DNA of 36,871 bases from Chryseobacterium candidae (GTDB taxonomy: Bacteria > Bacteroidota > Bacteroidia > Flavobacteriales > Weeksellaceae): the NCBI RefSeq assembly GCF_004916905.1, contig NZ_SDLV01000026.1, positions 1 to 36,871 on the forward strand, written 5' to 3'. A program made the translations under genes and the position numbers. This document shows, in pieces, positions 25,012-31,762 of this stretch; the stretch's first letter is position 1; the number at the start of each line of letters is the position of its first letter. The notes under the pieces were generated by a model. It was not told the origin of the DNA. It saw only the letters and a list, made by a program, of their open reading frames with translations, and searched no databases.

Positions 25012-27210
25012 ATGAATTTTATAGAATGCCATGAAGAACCTATCCATATTCCGGGTTCTATACAGAGTTTTGGTTATTTAATTGGCATTGATGCACAATC
25101 CCACATCATTACTTTTTTTAGCAGGAATATTGCGGATCTATTTAAAATCGGGAGTTCAGAAGAACTGTTCGGAAGAACGCTTAATGACTTTCCTGAAAGT
25201 TTTCAAAACATTATTGATTCAGAAATCTATACTTCACTGGACAAGTTTACCAAACGTAAGAATGAAACGTATTTCGATAAAATTTTTATAAATGATAAAG
25301 AGTATCATTTTTCTGTTTTCAGAAGTGAGCTTTATATCTTTCTGGAGTTTGAAGAGGTGATCATTAATCCCAATAAACGAATTTCCAATAAGTATGATAA
25401 CTTTTACATCATTGACAATGAAAAGGAACTCTGGAATCATCTTCTGGAAACCCTTTCAAAGGTGGTAAACTATGATCGTATGATGGTCTATAAATTTATA
25501 ATGGACGGCTCCGGTAAAGTGATTGCCGAAAGAAAAAATGAGGATATGGAAAGTTTCCTTGGGCTGCATTATCCTGAGTCTGATATTCCGAAACAGGCAC
25601 GTGATCTTTATTTAAAGAAAAGAAAAAGAATTTTCAGCAATGTATATGCGGATAATGTTCCTGTTGTAAGCAGAATCCCAGACAGTATTGATCTTACTTT
25701 TTCAGCATCCAGAGGGATGTCACCAGTTCATGCGCAGTATCTGAAGAATTCCGGCGTAGCTTCAAGTTTTAGCGTTTCCATTATTATTGATGATCATCTT
25801 TGGGGATTGGTAACCTGCCAGAATGTAGCACCTAAGCATATAGATCTTGAAGACAGGGTACAAGCCGGAATTTTTACTACGCTTGCTGCTAATGCCTATT
25901 CATCTTTTAAATCTAAAAACGAACTGAATTACCGTTTGGAGCTGAATGATAAAATATCTCAGTTGAAAACAGAGTTTTTAAAACATCATAACCTGTTTGA
26001 TTCTCTTATTGAATGTAAAAAGGAGATCAGAAAGTTACCTGAAGCAGACGGGCTTGCCATTGTTTCGGATGAAAATATAATAACAGACGGCAATACTCCT
26101 GATCTGAGAAGTATCGGAAGAATTGCACAATGGGCTCTTGGTAATACCCAGGATCATATCTATATGAGCAGAAATTTTCTTAAAGATTATGATAAAGAAC
26201 TTGAGCTGACTGAAAATACAGCAGGAATTGCCATCTATTTTATTGAAAGGGATAAAAATGAAATGCTGATCTGGTTCAGAAAAGAGTTTGATGAACATAT
26301 CAACTGGGCAGGAAATCCGGAGAAAAAAGTAAGTGTATTTTCTCAGAATGGAGAAGAAAGGCAAATGATATCACCGAGAACTTCATTCCGTATTTTTACA
26401 GAAAATATTAAAGGCCATTCTAAAAGATGGAATTCCAGAAGTGTTGATGCAGTAAAGGCAGTAAGAGATTTGATTTTGGAAACTTCTCATAAAAATTATA
26501 ATGCTATTAAAAGACTTAATGATGAGCTTAAAAAAGTGAATGAGGAACTTGACAGTTTTTCCTATACAATCTCTCATGACCTGGGAACTCCTCTCACTGT
26601 AATGAAACTTAATGCACAAATGCTTCTGGGAAATCTTGCAGGTGATTCTGAAAAAAGTAAAACCAAGATCAATTCAATTATTGAGGAAATCGATAATATG
26701 GCAGAAATGATGCATGATGTACTCCAGCTCAGCCGCGCCAAACACAGTGAAATCCAGCTTGAAAGTCTGAAAACAGTCCATACGATTGAGAAAATTTCCG
26801 AAAATGCAAAGATAACCTATGGCAGTCCCAACAGTGAAATTATCATTAAAGAATGCCCTGATGTATTGGCTGATAAAACCATGCTTCATCAGGTATTTTT
26901 GAATATCATCAACAATGCTGTGAAATATTCTTCCCATAAAGATCTTCCAAAAGTGGAAATTGAAGGAGCTGAGGATGGGCAGACCATTATTTACAGGATC
27001 TCAGACAACGGTATTGGTATTCCTGCGGAGGAAAAACATAAGATGTTCAAAATCTTTAACAGGATGGATAATGCCAAGAAATTCAAAGGAAACGGAGTAG
27101 GATTGTCTATTGTACACCGCATCATGAGAAGATTGGGAGGAAATGTAGATTTTGAAAGCAACAGTGAAGGCACTTCCTTTATTTTAACGTTCAAAAAGCC
27201 TTATATTTGA
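25012..27210 (+). CDS. bphP: bacteriophytochrome sensor histidine kinase
   Basis: Domain order is PAS-GAF-PHY-HisKA-HATPase. Numbering from ATG 25012 (732 residues), Cys6 in FIECHEEPIHIPGSIQSFG is the expected biliverdin attachment site. The GAF domain has YPESDIPKQAR (PASDIP-type) and SPVHAQYLKNSG with His240. The PHY tongue has SPRTSFRIF (PRxSF). The kinase has His522 in SYTISHDLGTPLTV, NIINNAVKYSS, DNGIGIP and GNGVGLSIVHRIM. There is no receiver domain, so a separate response regulator is expected; none is in the window. The position of the second conserved GAF histidine (usually CHH) reads CQN (Gln270). I prefer ATG 25012 to GTG 24967 because a promoter box lies between them; the start at 24967 would add 15 residues. 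It senses red/far-red light through a linear tetrapyrrole made by the next gene. Confidence 0.93.
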   Translation: MNFIECHEEPIHIPGSIQSFGYLIGIDAQSHIITFFSRNIADLFKIGSSEELFGRTLNDFPESFQNIIDSEIYTSLDKFTKRKNETYFDKIFINDKEYHFSVFRSELYIFLEFEEVIINPNKRISNKYDNFYIIDNEKELWNHLLETLSKVVNYDRMMVYKFIMDGSGKVIAERKNEDMESFLGLHYPESDIPKQARDLYLKKRKRIFSNVYADNVPVVSRIPDSIDLTFSASRGMSPVHAQYLKNSGVASSFSVSIIIDDHLWGLVTCQNVAPKHIDLEDRVQAGIFTTLAANAYSSFKSKNELNYRLELNDKISQLKTEFLKHHNLFDSLIECKKEIRKLPEADGLAIVSDENIITDGNTPDLRSIGRIAQWALGNTQDHIYMSRNFLKDYDKELELTENTAGIAIYFIERDKNEMLIWFRKEFDEHINWAGNPEKKVSVFSQNGEERQMISPRTSFRIFTENIKGHSKRWNSRSVDAVKAVRDLILETSHKNYNAIKRLNDELKKVNEELDSFSYTISHDLGTPLTVMKLNAQMLLGNLAGDSEKSKTKINSIIEEIDNMAEMMHDVLQLSRAKHSEIQLESLKTVHTIEKISENAKITYGSPNSEIIIKECPDVLADKTMLHQVFLNIINNAVKYSSHKDLPKVEIEGAEDGQTIIYRISDNGIGIPAEEKHKMFKIFNRMDNAKKFKGNGVGLSIVHRIMRRLGGNVDFESNSEGTSFILTFKKPYI
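27202..27209 (+). promoter_or_regulatory. possible internal -7 box before bphO
   Basis: TATATTTG sits across the last codons and stop of bphP and ends 22 nt before ATG 27232. It has the same spacing as other boxes in the window, but the constraint of coding sequence makes chance possible. Confidence 0.35.
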
Positions 27211-27231
27211 GAAACTTTTAAAACGTTATGT

Positions 27232-27783
27232 ATGGTATCAGAATATCTTAAACAGAATACAGCAGGTTATCACGATGCGGCAGAAAAACTTTTTAATTCT
27301 GAAAAGATTTTCAACAAAACCTTCACTTTAGAAGATTATAAAAAAATCATTCATACCAATTACCTGATGCTTCTTCACAGCGAAGATAAAATATTCGGCA
27401 GCCTTTCTGATAAGTATGCAGAAAAACTTCAGCTTGATGAAAGAAAGAAGCTTTCCCTTATTGAAAAAGACCTGAAAAGTCTCTCTCTCGAAAATCAGGA
27501 AGTTTCTCATCCTCTTGAATTCAATAACGAGCATGAAGCACTTGGAGCGATGTATGTGATTGAAGGATCTACCCTTGGAGGAAATGTAATTGCAAAACAG
27601 CTTTCTAAAACGGAGGGTTTTGATGAGGTTACTTTCAACTTTTTCGGATGCTATCAGGAGAATACAGGGCCAATGTGGAAAAATTTTAAGGAAATTCTGG
27701 ATACGGAAGTTGCTGAAGAAAACTATAATGATGTGCTTTCAGGGGCGAAAAAACTCTATACGTTTTTACTGAGCGTCAACTAA
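27232..27783 (+). CDS. bphO: biliverdin-producing heme oxygenase
   Basis: The 183-residue protein matches the compact bacterial heme oxygenase fold. The expected proximal heme ligand is the histidine in AGYHDAAEKLF near residue 14, and the distal-helix motif is GAMYVIEGSTLGGNVIAKQL. GCYQENTGPMWKNFKEIL follows. It would open heme to biliverdin, the chromophore that binds Cys6 of the neighbouring phytochrome. The gene starts 21 nt after bphP in the same direction, and a terminator follows, so the two form a pair supplying protein and pigment together. Confidence 0.9.
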   Translation: MVSEYLKQNTAGYHDAAEKLFNSEKIFNKTFTLEDYKKIIHTNYLMLLHSEDKIFGSLSDKYAEKLQLDERKKLSLIEKDLKSLSLENQEVSHPLEFNNEHEALGAMYVIEGSTLGGNVIAKQLSKTEGFDEVTFNFFGCYQENTGPMWKNFKEILDTEVAEENYNDVLSGAKKLYTFLLSVN

Positions 27784-27802
27784 TTTATTTTAGTTCTAAT
27801 TA

Positions 27803-27836
27803 AATTCCTGAAAAATTGCGCATTTTTTCAGGAATT
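27803..27836 (+). terminator. terminator of bphP-bphO, overlapping the mdh promoter
   Basis: A 13-bp stem (27803-27815 with 27824-27836) of ATTCCTGAAAAA type, 20 nt after the bphO stop. The TTG that fits the mdh -33 element lies in its loop. Confidence 0.75.
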
Positions 27837-27846
27837 GTTAAATTTG
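27816..27846 (+). promoter_or_regulatory. mdh promoter
   Basis: TTG (27816-27818), a 20-nt spacer and TAAATTTG (27839-27846), a full Bacteroidota consensus. The leader to ATG 27902 is about 50 nt. Confidence 0.7.
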
Positions 27847-27901
27847 GAGAGTTTCAAATTTAAACTTAACTAACAAAAAATAATTTTTAAAAAGTAACAA
27901 T

Positions 27902-28828
27902 ATGAAAGTAACTGTAGTAGGTGCAGGCGCTGTAGGAGCAAGCTGTGCAGAATACATCGCAATGAAGAACTTCTGTTCAGAAGTAGTTTTAGTAGACATT
28001 AAAGAAGGGTTTGCTGAAGGGAAAGCAATGGATTTGATGCAGACAGCATCTCTTAACGGATTTGATACAAAAATTACGGGTACAACAGGAGATTACAGCA
28101 AAACTGCAGGTTCTCATGTAGCAGTAATCACTTCAGGAATTCCTAGAAAACCTGGGATGACAAGAGAAGAATTGATCGGTATCAATGCTGGTATCGTGAA
28201 AGAAGTTACTGAAAACTTAGTAAAACATTCTCCGGAAGTAATCATCATCGTGGTTTCTAACCCAATGGATACTATGGCTTACCTTGTTCACAAAACTTCA
28301 GGTCTTCCTAAGCACAAAATCATCGGAATGGGTGGTGCTTTAGACTCTGCAAGATTCAAATACAGATTAGCTGAAGCATTAGAAGCTCCAATTTCTGATG
28401 TTGACGGAATGGTAATCGCTGCTCACAGTGATACAGGTATGCTTCCACTATTGAGCAAAGCGACAAGAAATGGGGTTCCTGTAACTGAGTTCTTAAGTGA
28501 TGAGCAACAAAAATATGTAATTGAAGAAACTAAAGTAGGAGGAGCTACGCTTACTAAATTATTAGGAACTTCAGCCTGGTATGCTCCAGGTGCAGCAGTT
28601 TCTGTAATGGTTCAGGCTATTGCATGTGACCAGAAGAAAATGATTCCTTGTTCTTTAATGCTTGAAGGTGAATACGGACAAAACGATATCTGCTTAGGTG
28701 TTCCGGCTATCATCGGAGCAAACGGAGTAGAATCAATTGTAAACGTAACTTTGACTGCTGAAGAGCAATTGAAATTTGCTGAAGCTGCCAATGCAGTAAG
28801 AGAGGTGAACGGAGATTTGAAATTCTAA
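27902..28828 (+). CDS. mdh: malate dehydrogenase
   Basis: A 308-residue NAD-dependent malate dehydrogenase of the lactate-dehydrogenase-like type. The nucleotide-binding loop is VVGAGAVGASCAEYIA, with an acidic residue ending the second strand (VVLVDIKEG) that favours NAD. The substrate arginines lie in GIPRKPGMTREEL and in ALDSARFKYRLAE; the catalytic histidine is in VIAAHSDTGMLPL. It converts malate to oxaloacetate in the TCA cycle. With sdhCAB 8 kb away it covers two steps of the C4 branch, but the two units have separate promoters and face opposite directions. Confidence 0.95.
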   Translation: MKVTVVGAGAVGASCAEYIAMKNFCSEVVLVDIKEGFAEGKAMDLMQTASLNGFDTKITGTTGDYSKTAGSHVAVITSGIPRKPGMTREELIGINAGIVKEVTENLVKHSPEVIIIVVSNPMDTMAYLVHKTSGLPKHKIIGMGGALDSARFKYRLAEALEAPISDVDGMVIAAHSDTGMLPLLSKATRNGVPVTEFLSDEQQKYVIEETKVGGATLTKLLGTSAWYAPGAAVSVMVQAIACDQKKMIPCSLMLEGEYGQNDICLGVPAIIGANGVESIVNVTLTAEEQLKFAEAANAVREVNGDLKF

Positions 28829-28860
28829 TCATTAACTTCTTTTAAGCAGGATTAAAATAC

Positions 28861-28899
28861 ATAAAGAGGCTGACCAAACTTTTTGGACAGTCTCTTTAT
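28861..28899. terminator. bidirectional terminator between mdh and the glycolipid-binding-like gene
   Basis: ATAAAGAGGCTG (from 28861) pairs with CAGTCTCTTTAT (to 28899) with one G:T pair, followed by a T-run. It lies between convergent genes. Confidence 0.8.
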
Positions 28900-28931
28900 T
28901 TTGGAGTATAAGTTTGGCTCATTTCAACTTT

Positions 28932-29483
28932 TCAAAGTTCCGTAATCTTTTCAAACAGCTTAGGATAAGCTGTTACAAATCCCGCTTCATCAATTGAAAT
29001 TTCAGCTTTAAAATCGGTTTCGATATTTTCATACAGGTATTTATTAACAGCTGTCCGGGTATATTGTTGCTGGACGGATCTGATATGATGTTGTAGCACA
29101 TCAATATACATGACATCAATCTTTTGAGAACTGCTCTCTGAAAGTTTTAAATTATTGATCGGCAGGGTATTGGTGAAAGGAGTGAGAGAAATGTCTATGA
29201 ACTTGAAATTATTATATTCAGAATGTATAACCCCATTGATTTCCCATTGGTTCTGGTTTCTTTTTCCCGAAAAAATTCTTTTAACCTTATTAATTTCAGA
29301 TTCGATCAAAAAATCCTGAATAATCCAGTCTTTATCTATGAGAATCCTATAGTCTAAAGCATAGATGTTATTTTCATGACAACCGATGATTTTTGATTCT
29401 ACCGTATAGTTTTTATCATTGGAAAATAAATTAAAATATTCAAGGGACTGATAATAAATTCCTTTCCAGATCAATGTTTTCAT
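28932..29483 (-). CDS. putative glycolipid-binding domain protein
   Basis: The 183-residue protein fits the putative glycolipid-binding family: W at the start (LIWKGIYYQSLEYF), a central DKDWIIQDFLIE strand, WEINGVIHSEYNNFKFIDIS, the signature TPFTNTLPINNLKL, QQYTRTAVNKYLYENI, and the closing FKAEISIDEAGFVTAYPKLF. Family members are single-domain beta-rich proteins; one Pseudomonas structure gave the name, but biological function is not established. There is no signal peptide. It follows the cysteine-rich peptide gene with a terminator between, so it is probably transcribed separately. Confidence 0.75.
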   Translation of the reverse strand: MKTLIWKGIYYQSLEYFNLFSNDKNYTVESKIIGCHENNIYALDYRILIDKDWIIQDFLIESEINKVKRIFSGKRNQNQWEINGVIHSEYNNFKFIDISLTPFTNTLPINNLKLSESSSQKIDVMYIDVLQHHIRSVQQQYTRTAVNKYLYENIETDFKAEISIDEAGFVTAYPKLFEKITEL

Positions 29484-29542
29484 ATTATATTCTTTGATGT
29501 ATTATTAAGAAATGCAAGTTAATGAATGCTATGGCTGGTTGC

Positions 29543-29566
29543 AAAAAAGAGCGGTAAAAACCGCCC
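29543..29566 (-). terminator. terminator after the cysteine-rich peptide gene
   Basis: On the minus strand, GGGCGGT (29566-29560), TTTT, ACCGCTC (29555-29549) and a six-T run: a compact strong terminator 30 nt after the stop. Confidence 0.85.
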
Positions 29567-29595
29567 TCAACAAAATTTTATCTAACAAATATTTT

Positions 29596-29826
29596 TTACA
29601 TATAAACGCATCCGCATCCTGTTTCCCATTCCTGGCAAAGACGCATAGGTTCATTGCATCCGGGGTTGCCACCGCCGCCGGACACTCTGTAACAGGTACC
29701 GCCACTACAATAATAAGAGCCTGTAGTATGCGGACAATTACCATCCATGTCACACAATGCATAAGGAGTGTCGCCACCACTGATCAGAACCAGCTGATTT
29801 CTCTTGAGCTTTTTCAGGTTTTTCAT
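29596..29826 (-). CDS. double-glycine-leader, cysteine-rich bacteriocin-like peptide
   Basis: The 76-residue precursor begins MKNLKKLKRNQLVLISGG, a classic flavobacterial GG-type leader expected to be cut after Gly-Gly by a peptidase-containing ABC exporter. The 58-residue core has eight cysteines (CDMDGNC, YYC, GGTC, GC, LC, GCGC) and a glycine run near its middle. An even number of cysteines suits four disulfides; an enzyme-modified (for example MNIO-type) peptide is the alternative. No modification enzyme, immunity gene or exporter is in the window. It lies alone on the minus strand with its own strong terminator. Antimicrobial activity is only an inference from the leader. Confidence 0.75.
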   Translation of the reverse strand: MKNLKKLKRNQLVLISGGDTPYALCDMDGNCPHTTGSYYCSGGTCYRVSGGGGNPGCNEPMRLCQEWETGCGCVYM

Positions 29827-29907
29827 AGTAATTATTTTTTAATTTGTTGATTACTAATGTATAAAATTTTCAACACACTAACAAGTGTTTTAATGCATTT
29901 AGAAAAA

Positions 29908-30444
29908 TTATTCTATATCCAAGGTCATAAAAAGCGCAATTTCCTCTGCATTTTCATATAATCTTGTATTCAGTCCTGTAATATTGAATCCCATTCTTCT
30001 GTAAAACTGTATTGCAGGATAGTTCGTATTCTGGGTTTCCAGCTCAATCACTCTGCTGTTTAATTTCCTGGCTTCTTTAATGGCACTTTTAATCAGCATG
30101 ATCCCGATTCCCTGTCTTCTGTATTTTTCGTTGATCAGGATATTTTCAATATAAAAACTGCTGTTCCATATTCTTTGTTCGCAGATGATCCAGCCTGCAA
30201 TTTCTCCATCCACATAGGCTCCGAAGGAATTTCCCTGTTCAATGATGGTATTCAATTCTTCAAGATCTTCGGAAGTTGTTTCCCAGATTTTGTTGTATGG
30301 TAAAGCTTTTTCTTTCAGAATAAACTCAAAAGAACCTCCAACCTCTATGGAGGATACCACATATCTTATATTCGTTGTATAACCATTATGTCCCCAATTT
30401 AAGGTGGGATCAAAGGTGAGTTTTTGTAATCTTCTTATTTCCAA
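29908..30444 (-). CDS. GNAT family N-acetyltransferase
   Basis: The 178-residue GNAT has the acetyl-CoA loop in EKYRRQGIGIMLIKSAIKEA, the preceding strand IENILINE, and the C-terminal NYPAIQFYRRMGFNITG. The start is unusual: a TTG at 30444 directly preceded by an in-frame TGA, with no ATG or GTG before the core of the domain, so TTG is the only start that keeps the whole protein. It follows the VOC gene by 17 nt and is the last of three minus-strand genes. The substrate is unknown. Confidence 0.85.
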   Translation of the reverse strand: MEIRRLQKLTFDPTLNWGHNGYTTNIRYVVSSIEVGGSFEFILKEKALPYNKIWETTSEDLEELNTIIEQGNSFGAYVDGEIAGWIICEQRIWNSSFYIENILINEKYRRQGIGIMLIKSAIKEARKLNSRVIELETQNTNYPAIQFYRRMGFNITGLNTRLYENAEEIALFMTLDIE

Positions 30445-30461
30445 ATCAGTTCGTTTTACGC

Positions 30462-30854
30462 TTATTGCATTTCAGTACAGATTTCTACAAGGTAGTTGTT
30501 GGGATCTTTGATATAAGCTGTTTTTTGTCCCCATGGTTTTATGGCGATATCTTCATAAAGGACGGCTCCGTTTTTTATTGCTTTTTCTACCAAAGCCTCT
30601 ATATCATCCGTTGTAAACCCCAGTTCCATTCCGAACGGTTTGTCTTCAGTTTTTGCTGTTTTGAATCCTTTTTTAATATTGGAATTAGCCAGGCTCACAG
30701 AGGCGAATGACAGACTAGTTTCTCCGGTCAGCAGTTCACCATAATCTTTTTCGGGCGTAATGAATTTTATTTCAGAGCCAAAGGTGTTTTTATAAAAATT
30801 CATAGACTGTTCTACATCTTCTACATAGAGAATGACATACTTAAATTTGATCAT
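30462..30854 (-). CDS. VOC family protein (glyoxalase/bleomycin-resistance fold)
   Basis: A 130-residue single VOC domain with the paired beta-alpha-beta-beta-beta layout: KYVILYVEDVEQSMNFYKNTFG, then a loop and MELGFTTDDIEALVEKAIKNGA, and KTAYIKDPNNYLVEICTEMQ. The final glutamate in LVEIC is at the usual metal-ligand position. Members include lyases, dioxygenases and drug-binding proteins; nothing here picks one. It is 21 nt after the unknown gene upstream and 17 nt before the GNAT gene. Confidence 0.85.
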   Translation of the reverse strand: MIKFKYVILYVEDVEQSMNFYKNTFGSEIKFITPEKDYGELLTGETSLSFASVSLANSNIKKGFKTAKTEDKPFGMELGFTTDDIEALVEKAIKNGAVLYEDIAIKPWGQKTAYIKDPNNYLVEICTEMQ

Positions 30855-30875
30855 ATGATTGAATTTAAATGGTTT

Positions 30876-31661
30876 TTACTTCTTATTTATAATATATTCT
30901 TCGTCTACCATCAGTTCTATATGAGGCCCGAGTAAAGGATACTCTTTAAAGCTTCCGAAATGACCGAAATGAAGAGGGTATTTCTGGGTAAGTTGTCTTA
31001 CTTTACTCCCAAATGAATTGATGTCAACCTTCTGAAAAGAATCTTTTCTCTGTCGGCCATTGGTGAAAAAGAGCATCAGGTTACAATGATCTTTACAATC
31101 GAAATCATTATAGTAAAATACATGGATGTTTTCCTCTCTACATATCGATACTAAGTCATCAATAAGCCTCTGTTTGTATGGTAAAGGAAGATTGCAATCA
31201 ATTCTGGCAGCATAATTTTCTGCATTACTTTTTTTGAAGTCAGAACCCACCATCTGAATGAAACGGTGTTCTATATTTTTGAATTCTTCCCTTTCCGGAG
31301 CAAAACTTTTGGTGGACTGAATGGTAAAAGGAATGCTGAAACCCACGGATAAAACATTTTCCCGGATTAATAGGTTTTCTATTTCTAATGCAAACTGAAA
31401 GTGGAAATCAAAAAGCATATAGTCACCGATATTGATGACGATTTGATTTTCATCGATATTCAGGTGTAAATATGTTCTTTTGAAACCTGATTTTAGCGAT
31501 TCCAGCTGATGGACAAAATCATCTGTATTTTCCACCTGTATTCTGGCGGTCAATTCAGCTGGGGTATCGGCGTGCCCTCCAAGTCCCGGATAGAATTTGA
31601 AAAACTGAAAGTCATATAAATGATCCGGGAATTTGAAATACCAGTATACACCTAAAATCAT
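30876..31661 (-). CDS. hypothetical protein, divergent from pafA
   Basis: A 261-residue protein I do not recognise. I start at ATG 31661 (MILGVYWYFKFPDHLYDF); the longer frame to 31748 adds residues that run across its own promoter box. It is soluble, rich in aromatic and acidic residues, with an alternating beta/alpha character (YLHLNIDENQIVINIGDYML, VLSVGFSIPFTIQ, NIHVFYYNDFDC) and a YPGLGGHADTPAEL segment near residue 30. Histidines and acidic residues near the end (YPLHFGHFGSF, LGPHIELM) could bind metal, but this is speculative. It opens a three-gene unit with the VOC and GNAT genes. Confidence 0.7.
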   Translation of the reverse strand: MILGVYWYFKFPDHLYDFQFFKFYPGLGGHADTPAELTARIQVENTDDFVHQLESLKSGFKRTYLHLNIDENQIVINIGDYMLFDFHFQFALEIENLLIRENVLSVGFSIPFTIQSTKSFAPEREEFKNIEHRFIQMVGSDFKKSNAENYAARIDCNLPLPYKQRLIDDLVSICREENIHVFYYNDFDCKDHCNLMLFFTNGRQRKDSFQKVDINSFGSKVRQLTQKYPLHFGHFGSFKEYPLLGPHIELMVDEEYIINKK

Positions 31662-31690
31662 AAAAGATTGGTTGATAATTGTACAATAAT

Positions 31691-31718
31691 CAAATTTAAA
31701 TAAAATTTCACACTCCAA
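31691..31718 (-). promoter_or_regulatory. promoter of the unknown-VOC-GNAT unit
   Basis: On the minus strand, TTG (31718-31716), 17 nt and TAAATTTG (31698-31691). It faces away from the pafA box at 31734, so the two promoters share about 50 bp. Confidence 0.55.
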
Positions 31719-31733
31719 AACTTTCAAAACCCT

Positions 31734-31741
31734 TAAATTTG
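31734..31741 (+). promoter_or_regulatory. -7 promoter box of pafA
   Basis: TAAATTTG matches TAnnTTTG and ends 21 nt before ATG 31763. The TTG start of the longer open frame (31739) is the end of this box, so that start is very unlikely. Confidence 0.55.
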
Positions 31742-31762
31742 TCACCAATAAAATTTACTTGG

